NCBI GenBank assembly: GCA_963785155.1
Contig: CAWAUB010000006.1
Coordinates: forward strand, 390,827-454,826
Direction: 5' to 3'
Length of the DNA: 64,000 nt
From: DASUSH01 sp963785155
Lineage (GTDB): Bacteria; Actinomycetota; Thermoleophilia; Solirubrobacterales; 70-9
The stretch's first letter is position 1. Every line of letters starts with the position of its first letter. Made by a program: the position numbers and the translations under genes. Under the pieces are notes generated by a model. That model searched no databases and was not told where the DNA came from. It worked only from the letters and a program-made list of their open reading frames with translations. Positions 54,064 to 62,922 of the stretch are shown piece by piece.

Positions 54064-54913
54064 ATGACTGTCGTTCGAGCAGCTATCACCCAGACCACCT
54101 GGACCGGCGACAAGGAGTCGATGCTCGCCAAGCACGAGCAGTTCGCCCGGGATGCGGCAGCCGACGGTGCCCAGATCATCTGCTTCCAGGAGCTCTTCTA
54201 CGGCCCCTACTTCGGCATCACGGAAGACAAGAAGTACTACCGATACGCCGAGCCGGCCGACGGACCGATCGTGCAGCGGTTCGCGGCGCTCGCGAAGGAA
54301 CTGAACCTCGTCATGATCCTGCCGATCTACGAGGAGGACATCACCGGTGTCTACTACAACACCTCGGTGATCGTGGAGGCCGACGGCACCATCCTCGGCA
54401 AGTACCGCAAGCACCACATCCCGCACCTCGACCGGTTCTGGGAGAAGTTCTACTTTCGCCCCGGCAACATGGGCTACCCCGTGTTCGACACCTCGGTCGG
54501 CAAGGTCGGGCATGTACATCTGCTACGACCGGCATTTTCCAGAGGGATGGCGCGAACTCGGCCTCAACGGGGCCCACATGGTCTTCAACCCCAACGCCAC
54601 CAAGCCGGGTCTCTCGAACCGGCTGTGGGAGGTCGAGGGCCCCTGTGCCGCGGTCGCGAACGGCTACTTCGTGCTGCAACCCAACCGGGTCGGTCGCGAA
54701 GACAACGAGTACGGCGAGCTCGCCGTCGACTTCTACGGCACCAGTCAGGTGATCGACCCGCGCGGCAACTTCGTGGGCGAGCGCGGCTCGGGCGAGCATG
54801 AGGAGATCCTCATCCGCGACCTCGAGATGGACATGGTGCAGGAGATGCGCGACGACTGGCAGTTCTACCGGGACCGTCGCCCGGACTCCTACACGTCGAT
54901 CCCGAAGCCGTAA
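54064..54913 (+). CDS. Nitrilase-superfamily amidohydrolase (beta-ureidopropionase-like), frameshifted
   Basis: ATG 54064 starts MTVVRAAITQTTWTGDKESM. The catalytic Glu is in CFQELFYGPYF, Lys in GKYRKHHIPH and Cys in YICYDRHFPEGWRELG. An extra g near 54,507 (gtcgggcatg) splits the gene between Lys and Cys. The second part runs from ~54,512 to the stop at 54,913. Corrected length is about 283 residues. It is next to dihydropyrimidinase, so N-carbamoyl-beta-alanine (or N-carbamoyl amino acid) hydrolysis is likely. Confidence 0.88.
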
Positions 54914-54918
54914 CCGAC

Positions 54919-56352
54919 ATGGGAACCACACTGATCAAGGGCGGCACAGTCGTGTCCGCCACCGGCCAGGCCTACGCCGACGTGCTCATCGACGGCGAGA
55001 CCATCGTCGCGGTGCTCCAGCCGGGGTCCGAACTGCTCGGCACCGACCTGTCGGCGGGTGTCGACACGGTGATCGACGCGAGTGGCAAGCTCGTCATCCC
55101 CGGCGGCATCGACGCGCACACGCACTTCGAACTGCCGTTCGGCGGCACCGCCGCTTCCGACACGTTCGAGACCGGCACTCGCGCCGCGGCGTGGGGTGGC
55201 ACGACGAGCGTGATCGACTTCGCCGTGCAGACCACGGGCCAGCGCATCGAGGACGGCCTCGCCGAGTGGCACCGCAAGGCCGCGGGCAACTGCGCGATCG
55301 ACTACGCGTTCCACCAGATCGTCGGCGGAGTGGATGACGCGTCGCTGAAGATGCTGCCGAAGCTCATCGACGAGGGCATCACGAGCTACAAGATGTTCAT
55401 GGCCTATCCCGGCGTGTTCTATGCGGATGACGCGCAGATCCTCAAGGCCATGCAGGTCGCGGCCGACACCGGACTGCTCACGATGATGCACGCGGAGAAC
55501 GGGCCGGTGATCGACGTGCTCGCCGAGCAGCTCGTCGCCGCAGGCAAGACCGACCCGTACTACCACGGCATCGCCCGCGCCTGGCAGATGGAGGAGGAGG
55601 CCACGCACCGCGCGATCATGCTCGCCAACCTCACGGGTGCGCCGCTCTACGTCGTGCACGTCTCCGCGAAGCAGGCCGTCGAGCAACTCGCGTGGGCTCG
55701 CGACCAGGGGCAGAACGTGTTCGGCGAGACCTGCCCGCAGTACCTCTACCTGTCGCTCGAGGACAACCTCGGTGCCGACACCAAGGAGTGGGGCAAGTTC
55801 GAGGGTGCGAAATGGGTGTGCTCGACGCCGCTGCGGTCGCGGGCCGAGGGGCACCAGGATTCGATGTGGCAGGCGCTGCGCACGAATGACCTGCAGATGG
55901 TCTCGACGGACCACTGCCCGTTCTGCATGAAGGACCAGAAGGAACTGGGCAAGGGCGACTTCCGCAAGATCCCGAACGGCATCGGCTCGGTCGAGCACCG
56001 CATGGACCTGCTGTTCCAGGGCGTCGTGACCGGTGAGCTCACCGTCGAGCGCTGGGTCGAGCTCACCTCGACCACGCCCGCACGGATGTTCGGGCTCTAC
56101 GGCAAGAAGGGCGTCATCCAGCCCGGTGCCGACGCCGACATCGTGATCTACGACCCGGCGGGGCACACCACGATCTCGGTGGACACGCACCACATGAACA
56201 TGGACTACTCCGCGTGGGAGGGCTTCGAAATCGACGGGCACGTTGACACCGTGCTCTCGCGTGGCAAGGTCATCGTCGACGACAACCAGTACCTGGGCGC
56301 CAAGGGCGACGGCCAGTTCCTCAAGCGCGGCCTCACGCAGTACCTGATCTGA
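54919..56352 (+). CDS. hydA: Dihydropyrimidinase / D-hydantoinase
   Basis: 477 residues, intact. Metal ligands are HxH in IDAHTHFELPFGG, carboxylated Lys in SYKMFMAYPG, His in TMMHAENG, His in LYVVHVSAKQA and Asp in VSTDHCPFCM. Typical length and the C-terminal DADIVIYDP motif are present. It opens dihydropyrimidine or hydantoin rings to N-carbamoyl products, the substrate of the amidohydrolase 6 bp upstream. The LLM oxidoreductase follows after 29 bp. Confidence 0.94.
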   Translation: MGTTLIKGGTVVSATGQAYADVLIDGETIVAVLQPGSELLGTDLSAGVDTVIDASGKLVIPGGIDAHTHFELPFGGTAASDTFETGTRAAAWGGTTSVIDFAVQTTGQRIEDGLAEWHRKAAGNCAIDYAFHQIVGGVDDASLKMLPKLIDEGITSYKMFMAYPGVFYADDAQILKAMQVAADTGLLTMMHAENGPVIDVLAEQLVAAGKTDPYYHGIARAWQMEEEATHRAIMLANLTGAPLYVVHVSAKQAVEQLAWARDQGQNVFGETCPQYLYLSLEDNLGADTKEWGKFEGAKWVCSTPLRSRAEGHQDSMWQALRTNDLQMVSTDHCPFCMKDQKELGKGDFRKIPNGIGSVEHRMDLLFQGVVTGELTVERWVELTSTTPARMFGLYGKKGVIQPGADADIVIYDPAGHTTISVDTHHMNMDYSAWEGFEIDGHVDTVLSRGKVIVDDNQYLGAKGDGQFLKRGLTQYLI

Positions 56353-56381
56353 CTCTGCTATCTAGGAACGAGGCACCATCC

Positions 56382-57399
56382 ATGGAATTCGGAGCAGTAC
56401 TGCAGACCCACCCACCGGCAGCCCGGACGGTGCAACTCGCCGAGCTCGCAGAAGCGCACGGCTTCGAGTACGTGTGGACGTTCGACTCGCACCTGCTGTG
56501 GCAGGAGCCGTATGTGATCTACAGCCGCATCCTCGAGCGCACCAAGCGCATCAAGGTCGGGCCCATGGTCACCAACCCCGCGACGCGCGACTGGACGGTC
56601 ACCGCGTCGGTGTTCGCGACGCTCAACGAGATGTACGGCAACCGCACGATCATCGGCATCGGCCGCGGCGACTCGGCGGTGCGCGTCACGAACGGTGCGC
56701 CCACCACGCTCGCGACGCTGCGGGAGTCGATCCACGTCATCCGTGAGCTCGCGAACTCGCGGTCGGTGGAGTACAACGGCGCGCAGCTGCAGTTCCCGTG
56801 GTCCAAGGGCTCTGAGGTGGACGTGTGGGTGGCTGCGTACGGACCGCTCGCGTTGAAGCTCACGGGCGAGGTGGGGGATGGGTTCATCCTGCAGCTTGCC
56901 GACCTCGACATCGCAGAGTGGATGATCGGGGCCGTCCGCAAGGCGGCGAAGGATGCCGGGCGTGACCCAGACGCGGTGAAGTTCTGTGTCGCGGCCCCGA
57001 TGTACATCGGCGACGACTGGACGCACATGCGCGACCAGACCCGCTGGTTCGGCGGCATGGTGGGCAACCACGTGGCCGACATCGTGAAGAAGTACGGCGA
57101 ATCGAGCGCGGTGCCGAAGGCGCTGACCGACTACATCAAGGCGCGCGAGGGCTACGACTACAACCAGCACGGCCAGGCTGGCAACACGCACGCCGACTTC
57201 GTGCCAGACGACATCGTCGACCGGTTCTGCGTGCTCGGCATCGGCCGACGACCACATCGAGAAGCTCAAGGCGCTCAAGGAGCTCGGCTGCGACCAGTTC
57301 GCCGGCTACCTCCAGCACGACAGCAAGGAGGAGACGCTGCGCGTGTACGGCGAGACCGTCATGCCGGCGCTTCGTGAACATCTGACCGCCAAAGCGTGA
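56382..57399 (+). CDS. LLM-class F420/flavin oxidoreductase (CPS_4043-type), frameshifted near its end
   Basis: TIM-barrel luciferase-like protein: MEFGAVLQTHPPAARTVQLA, AHGFEYVWTFDSHLLWQEPY, GPMVTNPATRDWTVTASVFA, NRTIIGIGRGDSAVR and WVAAYGPLALKLTGEVGDGF. An extra base near 57,245 shifts the frame; the corrected C-terminus reads DDHIEKLKALKELGCDQFAG and ends REHLTAKA at 57399, about 338 residues. It resembles the TIGR03842 family. No pyrimidine reductase of the PydA type is nearby, so this enzyme may supply or consume a pathway redox step. Confidence 0.83.
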
Positions 57400-57409
57400 G
57401 CCGCCCCGC

Positions 57410-58303
57410 ATGAGTCGTCGAGTCTCCGTCGTCGCGTGGGGTGTCGTCGGCGTGCTCGCGGTCATGGTGATCTGGGAGCTCTACAAGTTCCTCGGCCCGG
57501 CGGAGGGGTTCGTGGTCGGCGCGGTCGCGGGCGAGACCGGCTCCGGCGTCATGCTGCTGCCGCGCACGAACGACCGCGCGATGCCGCACATCTGGGAGAT
57601 GGTGGCGCGGCTGTTCCAGTCGACGAGCGGTGGCACGACGCCGCCGCTGTTCGTCACCGTGATCCAGGCCGCGGTCACGACCCTCGGCACCGCGGCGGCC
57701 GGCTGGGTGATCGGCGTCGCGGTCGGCGCCGTGCTCGGCATCGTCATGCAGCGCTGGCGCCTCGCCGAGTGGGGCCTCCTGCCGTGGATCGTCGTGAGCC
57801 AGACCGTGCCGCTCATCGCGTTCGCTCCGCTGGTGGCCAGCATCGGCACGCAGATCGACCGCGGCGGGTTCCCGTGGCCGCAGTGGGCGTCAGTCGCGCT
57901 CATCGCCTCGTACCTCGCGTTCTTCCCCGTCGCGGTGGGCGTGCTGCGCGGGCTCGAGGCACCCGACCGCATCCATTTGGATCTCATGCGCACGTACGCC
58001 GCCGGCTACTGGTCCACCCTGTTCCGGCTGCGGCTGCCTGCAGGCGTGCCGCACATCCTGCCGGCGCTGCGGCTCGCCGCGGCCAGCGCCGTCGTCGGGG
58101 CAGTGGTGGCGGAAGTCTCGATCGGGATGCGCGGCGGCATCGGCCGCATGCTCATCCAGCTGGCCGGCCAGGCATCCAGTGACCCGGCCGCGCCGTGGGG
58201 ACCGACCTTCGGGTCGATCGCCCTCGGACTGGTCGCAGCAGGCACCGTCGCCCTCGTCGGGTTCGGCTTGAAGAACTACCGCAGGGGAGAAGCAACCGCA
58301 TGA
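57410..58303 (+). CDS. ABC transporter permease (first)
   Basis: 297 residues, six or so TM helices, with the BPD inner-membrane pattern TVIQAAVTTLGTAAAGWVIG and coupling region LDLMRTYAAGYWSTLFRLRL. It belongs to the SsuC/TauC/ThiX class. It begins 10 bp after the LLM gene and overlaps the ATPase start by 4 nt (ATGA). With the second permease it forms a heterodimeric channel of a nitrate/taurine/NMT1-type importer inside the pyrimidine cluster. Confidence 0.88.
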   Translation: MSRRVSVVAWGVVGVLAVMVIWELYKFLGPAEGFVVGAVAGETGSGVMLLPRTNDRAMPHIWEMVARLFQSTSGGTTPPLFVTVIQAAVTTLGTAAAGWVIGVAVGAVLGIVMQRWRLAEWGLLPWIVVSQTVPLIAFAPLVASIGTQIDRGGFPWPQWASVALIASYLAFFPVAVGVLRGLEAPDRIHLDLMRTYAAGYWSTLFRLRLPAGVPHILPALRLAAASAVVGAVVAEVSIGMRGGIGRMLIQLAGQASSDPAAPWGPTFGSIALGLVAAGTVALVGFGLKNYRRGEATA

Positions 58304-59121
58304 CCGATCGAGAGCCTCAGGGCACGCCGCAGACGGAACTCGCGGTCAGTGCGGCGGGAGTGGGCAAGGTCTTCCCGACGAAGACGGGCGAGGTCGTCGC
58401 GCTCACCGGCGTGGAGCTCACGGTGTCAGCGGGCGAGTTCGTGTCGCTCATCGGGCCGTCGGGATGCGGCAAGTCCACCCTGCTGCGCCTCATCGCCGAC
58501 CTCGATTCCGCGACCTCGGGCGAGCTCTCGATCTTCGGCAAGCCGGCCCGCCAGGCACGCGTCGACCAGGACTACGGCATCGCGTTCCAGCAGGCCGGCC
58601 TGCTGCCGTGGCGCACGGTCGCCGGCAACATCGAACTGCCCCTCGAACTGCACGGGGTGGCCAAGCCGGCCCGGGCGACCAGGGTCAAGGAGTTGGCCGA
58701 GCTCGTCGGGCTCACCGAGTTCATCGACCGCTACCCCGACCAGCTGTCGGGCGGCATGCAGCAGCGCGTCGCCATCGCGCGGGCGCTCGCCGAGCAGCCG
58801 CGCCTGCTGCTGATGGATGAGCCGTTCGGCGCGCTCGACGAGATGACGCGGGAGTACCTGCAGGGCGAGCTCGCCCGCATCGCCGCCGACACGGGCGCCG
58901 CGGTGGTGTTCGTGACGCACTCGATCCCGGAGGCCGTGTTCCTGTCGGACCGCGTGGTCGTGATGAGCCCACGGCCGGGCCGGATCACGGACATCATCAC
59001 CACGGAACTCGGGGCCGCACGCACCGAGGCGCTGCGCGAGTCGCCGGAGTACTTCGCGAAGGTCACCGCCGTGCGCGAGGCCCTCCACGGCGCGCCGGTG
59101 GAACGGGCGAACGAGCGATGA
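58300..59121 (+). CDS. ABC transporter ATP-binding protein (TauB/SsuB class)
   Basis: 273 residues from ATG 58300. Walker A GPSGCGKST, Q-loop QQAGLLPWRTV, signature LSGGMQQRVAIARAL, Walker B LLLMDEPFGALDE and switch His VFVTHSIPEA. The Q-loop LLPW is typical of the nitrate/sulfonate/thiamine-precursor class. ATGA overlaps tie it to permeases on both sides. Confidence 0.93.
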   Translation: MTDREPQGTPQTELAVSAAGVGKVFPTKTGEVVALTGVELTVSAGEFVSLIGPSGCGKSTLLRLIADLDSATSGELSIFGKPARQARVDQDYGIAFQQAGLLPWRTVAGNIELPLELHGVAKPARATRVKELAELVGLTEFIDRYPDQLSGGMQQRVAIARALAEQPRLLLMDEPFGALDEMTREYLQGELARIAADTGAAVVFVTHSIPEAVFLSDRVVVMSPRPGRITDIITTELGAARTEALRESPEYFAKVTAVREALHGAPVERANER

Positions 59122-59954
59122 CCCTTCGAAGCGCCGGTGACGCGCGTGCGACGCTTCGCGGCGCTCCTCAGGGCAAGCCGGTTGCGCGCCCTGAAGCCCC
59201 GGCGGCGTGGGTTCGCGTCGTCGCGCCCGTCGTCGTGGGCCTCATCATCTTCGGGCTCTGGGTGCTCGTGGTCGACGTGCTCAAGGTCGCGCCGCGCGCG
59301 CTGCCAAGCCCGTTCGCCGTCGTGAACGAGATCGTGCTGCACCTCGACATCATCTGGGAGGACATGGCGATCACCGCGGGCAACGCGCTCGCCGGGCTCG
59401 CGGCCGGAACGATCGTCGCGATCGTGTTCGCGGCGCTCGCCGCGACGTTCCGTCCGATCGACGGCATGCTGGCACCGCTCGTCGCCGCGATCGCGGTGGT
59501 GCCGATCGTGGCGATCACGCCGATCCTCAACACGATGTTCGGGGCATCCAGCCAGTTCGGGCGGCAGGCGGTCGCCGCGATCGCAGCGTTCGTTCCCGTG
59601 TTCGTCAACGTGCTGCGGGGGTTGCGGCAGACGCGCCCCGTGCACCGGGACCTGCTGCGGGCGTCGGGGGCCAGCGGCATCCAGACCTTCAGGGTGCTCA
59701 CCCTGCCGACCGCACTGCCGTACCTGCTCACCGGCCTGCGCATCGCCAGCTCGATCGCCGTGATCGCGGCGCTCGTCGCCGAGTACTTCGGCGGGCCGGC
59801 CGACGGCATCGGCACCGCGATCGCCACCTACGCGAAGTCGGGGCGCGCCGCCCTCGCGTTCGCCTACGTCGCCGGTGGCATCGCCATCGGTCTCGTGTTC
59901 TTCCTCGTCACGACGCTGCTCGAGCGGCTCGTGACGAGGCGAGGGCCGGTCTGA
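59118..59954 (+). CDS. ABC transporter permease (second)
   Basis: 278 residues. TM helices include VVAPVVVGLIIFGLWVLVVD and IAAFVPVFVNVLRGLRQTRP, with coupling loop LLRASGASGIQTFRVLTLPT. It is paired with the first permease. It overlaps the ATPase by 4 nt and precedes the binding protein by 44 bp. Confidence 0.9.
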   Translation: MTLRSAGDARATLRGAPQGKPVARPEAPAAWVRVVAPVVVGLIIFGLWVLVVDVLKVAPRALPSPFAVVNEIVLHLDIIWEDMAITAGNALAGLAAGTIVAIVFAALAATFRPIDGMLAPLVAAIAVVPIVAITPILNTMFGASSQFGRQAVAAIAAFVPVFVNVLRGLRQTRPVHRDLLRASGASGIQTFRVLTLPTALPYLLTGLRIASSIAVIAALVAEYFGGPADGIGTAIATYAKSGRAALAFAYVAGGIAIGLVFFLVTTLLERLVTRRGPV

Positions 59955-59998
59955 CCGGCACCGCAGCACCACGCACCATCCATCACGAAAGGAACACC

Positions 59999-61174
59999 AT
60001 GAATCACAGCCGTTCCAAGATCACGCGCGGCCTCGCCGTCGCGGCGGCGGGCCTCACCGCCTTCGCGCTCGCGGCGTGCTCGACGCCCGCACCAGACACC
60101 GGCGGAGGTGACGGCGACTTCGAGCCGCTCACCGAGATCAGCCTGCAGCTCCAGTGGCTGCCGCAGGCGCAGTTCGCCGGCTACTACGTCGCACAGGACA
60201 AGGGCTTCTTCGAGGAGGAGGGCTTCACCGACGTGCAGATCATCCCGTCCGGCGGTGACATCGTTCCGCAGGACGCGCTCGTCGCCGGCGACGTCGACTT
60301 CGCGATCGCATGGGTTCCGAAGGTGCTCGGCACGCTCGAGGCCACCGGCGCCGAGCTCACCGACATCGCGCAGGTCTTCCAGAAGTCCGGCACCCTCCAG
60401 GTGTCGTTCAAGGGCGATGGCGTCGAGTCGGTCGCCGACTTCGAGGGCAAGCGCATCGGCTCGTGGGGCTTCGGCAACGAGTGGGAGATCTTCGCGGCCA
60501 TGGCCGCCGAAGACCTCGACTCGACCTCGGTCTCGATCACGACGCAGGACTTCAGCATGAACGCGCTGCTGGACGGCGATGTGGATGCCGCACAGGCGAT
60601 GACCTACAACGAGTGGGCGCAGATCCTCGAGGTCGTGAACCCGGCAACGGGCGAGCTGTACCAGCCGGAGGACTTCGACGTCGTCTCGTACGAGGACACC
60701 GACGGCGCCATGCTCCAGGACGCGATCTGGGCCGACACGGTTCGCCTCGCGGATGACCCCGCCTACGCGGATGCCGCGGTGCGCTTCCTCAAGGCGATCA
60801 TCAAGGGCTGGGTCTTCGCGCGCGACAACCCGGAGGAGGCCGCGACGATCGTCTACGACGCCGCGATCAACGCCGAGGCAGCGTTCCCGGTCGGACCGGT
60901 GCACCAGCTCTGGCAGATGAACGAGGTCAACAAGCTCATCTGGGCCGGCGGCAAGTTCGGCGTGGTCGACCAGGGCCTCTGGGACAAGACGGTCGCGGGC
61001 GCGCTCGCGGCGGTCAACCAGGACGGCCTCAACCTCATCACGGCGGAGCCGGCCGACTCGGCGTACTCGAACGAGTACATCGAGCAGGCGCTCGAGGAGC
61101 TCGAGGCGGATGGCGTGGTCGTCGACGGCGAGTACACGCCGCTCGATGTCGTGCTGACCGAGGGCGGGCAGTAG
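59999..61174 (+). CDS. NMT1/THI5-type ABC substrate-binding lipoprotein
   Basis: 391 residues. Lipoprotein signal GLTAFALAACS, then EISLQLQWLPQAQFAGYYVA and QDKGFFEEEGFTDVQIIPSG, the NMT1 signature (substrate-facing WxPxxQFAG). The core GFGNEWEIFAAM and AAQAMTYNEWAQILEV follow. Such proteins bind pyrimidines or related small heterocycles. Position in the catabolic cluster suggests import of a pyrimidine, hydantoin or N-carbamoyl compound. aaaggaac lies before ATG 59999. The gene ends before a terminator hairpin. Confidence 0.9.
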   Translation: MNHSRSKITRGLAVAAAGLTAFALAACSTPAPDTGGGDGDFEPLTEISLQLQWLPQAQFAGYYVAQDKGFFEEEGFTDVQIIPSGGDIVPQDALVAGDVDFAIAWVPKVLGTLEATGAELTDIAQVFQKSGTLQVSFKGDGVESVADFEGKRIGSWGFGNEWEIFAAMAAEDLDSTSVSITTQDFSMNALLDGDVDAAQAMTYNEWAQILEVVNPATGELYQPEDFDVVSYEDTDGAMLQDAIWADTVRLADDPAYADAAVRFLKAIIKGWVFARDNPEEAATIVYDAAINAEAAFPVGPVHQLWQMNEVNKLIWAGGKFGVVDQGLWDKTVAGALAAVNQDGLNLITAEPADSAYSNEYIEQALEELEADGVVVDGEYTPLDVVLTEGGQ

Positions 61175-61188
61175 TCACCGATTGCTGA

Positions 61189-61218
61189 GGGGCGGGTGGC
61201 CGTGAGGCTGCCCGCCCC
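61189..61218. terminator. Bidirectional terminator hairpin
   Basis: ggggcggg at 61189-61196 pairs with cccgcccc at 61211-61218 across a 14-nt loop, followed by ttcgt. It lies between the binding-protein stop (plus) and the membrane-protein stop (minus), so it can serve both transcripts. Confidence 0.75.
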
Positions 61219-61222
61219 TTCG

Positions 61223-62377
61223 TCATGCCGCGACTGGCTGGCTCGAGCGCGCCTCGAGCGGTGCGATGAGCAGGATGACGCCGACCACGGCGAGCACGCA
61301 GCCGATGAAGGCCAACGCCCAACCCAGTGGACCCGCAAGGTCGTAGCTCCACGGCGCCTGATAGGGCAGCGTCGAACCCGCGCCGACGAGGGCCGCCGCG
61401 AGCACGAATCCCAGCCCAGAGACGGCTGCGGACGGGCGACGTCGGCGGGCGACCGCTGTGAGGCGGAGGAACACCGCGAGCGTCGCCAGCCCCACCGTCA
61501 TGTACCCGATCGCCTGGGCCGTGACCATCGGCGTCAGTTCCGCCCACAACCTGGCGCCAGCGGCGTCGTGCTGCCACATCGTCAGCGCGACGATGACGGC
61601 GATGCCGAGCGCGACCACCACGCCGGTCACGGCGATGACCGCGATCAGTGCTGCGCGAAGGCGAGGGTCAGCGGATCGAACGGCGACGTGCGGAGTGCGC
61701 CCGAGGATGACGATCGCGACCGCCGCAGCGACCCCGGCCGCGGCCAGCGGCACCCACCACCCGAACCATCCGGCGAACTCCCAGGCCACCGCGACCAGTG
61801 GGAGGGTCGCGAGGCCGAGCGCCGCCACGACGTGCGCGCGCGCAGAGCCCTCAGCGCGCCGCAACCGGATACCGACCACGACCAGTCCTGCCACCGCGAG
61901 CGCGAGCGCTGCGGCTCGCAGCGGGAAGAACGCAGTGCCGCCGATCCAGAAGAGCGCGGACAGGCACAGCACGATGACGGTGCCCGACGCGACCCACGGC
62001 ATCCCGCGCGAGCGCAGGCCCGCGACGATGACGAGGGCAATCGCGACGATCGTCGTGGCATCGACAAACGGCAGGATCGCATCGCGCAGTGGCGGGTTGG
62101 ACATGAACAGTCCTGAAGCCCGCAGAGAAAGCCACACCACGGGGCCGATCGTCGCGAACATCAGCGCCCAGCGCGCCCACCAGTCGGCCGCGACCGGGCT
62201 CGCCACAGGCGCCTTGATCGCAAACGCGAGTGCGCCGACTGCGATGCCGAGTCCGCTCAGGCCCTGCTCATTCGCCCCCTCGAGATCCGCGCTCCACTCC
62301 TCGCTGCGCCGCGAGCGCTCCGGCTCGGGCAACTGATCGGCAGCCAGGGCGACAACCCGCTCGGCAACCTTGCTCAT
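61223..62377 (-). CDS. Polytopic membrane protein of a PadR pair
   Basis: 384 residues from ATG 62377. The cytoplasmic N-terminus (LPEPERSRRSEEWSADLEG) is of the HAAS-like type often found with PadR regulators. About ten TM helices follow, for example IGPVVWLSLRASGLF, TTIVAIALVIVAGL and FIGCVLAVVGVILLIAPLEA. No enzymatic motif is seen. The start overlaps the PadR stop by ATGA, so the two genes work as a unit, probably sensing membrane stress. Confidence 0.72.
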   Translation of the reverse strand: MSKVAERVVALAADQLPEPERSRRSEEWSADLEGANEQGLSGLGIAVGALAFAIKAPVASPVAADWWARWALMFATIGPVVWLSLRASGLFMSNPPLRDAILPFVDATTIVAIALVIVAGLRSRGMPWVASGTVIVLCLSALFWIGGTAFFPLRAAALALAVAGLVVVGIRLRRAEGSARAHVVAALGLATLPLVAVAWEFAGWFGWWVPLAAAGVAAAVAIVILGRTPHVAVRSADPRLRAALIAVIAVTGVVVALGIAVIVALTMWQHDAAGARLWAELTPMVTAQAIGYMTVGLATLAVFLRLTAVARRRRPSAAVSGLGFVLAAALVGAGSTLPYQAPWSYDLAGPLGWALAFIGCVLAVVGVILLIAPLEARSSQPVAA

Positions 62378-62678
62378 GCCCGTGCCTCCCTCGCGGCAAT
62401 CGGTCTCGCCGGGCGGCGCGCTTAAGCAGCCGCCTCGCCGCTGGCACAGCCTCACCGGTCAGGGTGTAAAGCCGCCGTCTCGGTCCCGGGCGATCGCCAA
62501 CCTCCCACTCCGAGTCGACCCAGCCGAGCCGCTCAAGTCGGTCGAGGATCGGGTAGATCGTTCCGGCGGGGCGGCCGGTGACCTTCACGAGCAGCAGGCC
62601 CCAGGTCGGACCCGTGGCATCCAGCAGGTGTTCGAGCACGTCGAGTGTGGGTGCGGTGACCCGGGTGAGTTCGTCCAT
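62374..62678 (-). CDS. PadR-family regulator with a 3' frameshift
   Basis: The winged-helix PadR core is clear: TLDVLEHLLDATGPTWGLLL, KVTGRPAGTIYPILDRLERL and WEVGDRPGPRRRLYTLTGEA. The written frame runs on past the next gene's start. One indel near 62,420 would give an ending ARPIAAREARA with the stop overlapping the downstream ATG by ATGA. I take that as the true end, about 101 residues. It is probably autoregulated through the AT-rich site just upstream. Confidence 0.8.
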
Positions 62679-62681
62679 GAC

Positions 62682-62705
62682 GCTAACCTAGCTATATAGA
62701 ATAAG
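62682..62705 (-). promoter_or_regulatory. PadR promoter/operator candidate
   Basis: Minus strand ttctatatagctaggttagcg directly before the PadR ATG at 62678. ctatatag is an 8-bp palindrome and also a good -10 element 14 nt upstream of the start, implying a very short or absent leader. It stands out in GC-rich DNA. Confidence 0.4.
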
Positions 62706-62922
62706 AAGATCAAGCACGTCGCACTTCGAGCATCTGACAAAAACGACTAGTGGTGGAGGCCTCGCACCAGTGGCTTTTGTCAAGTTTCGCGCGAGGGTCG
62801 CCGGGTGGAGGGCACGCGCGGCCGTTCCAGCCAAGTGCGCACGCTGCAGCGCCCGCGCGACGCTGGAACACCCGCGCAACGCGAACCCGGGCCTTCGGCC
62901 GCCGGTTCCGTAAGCTGACACC

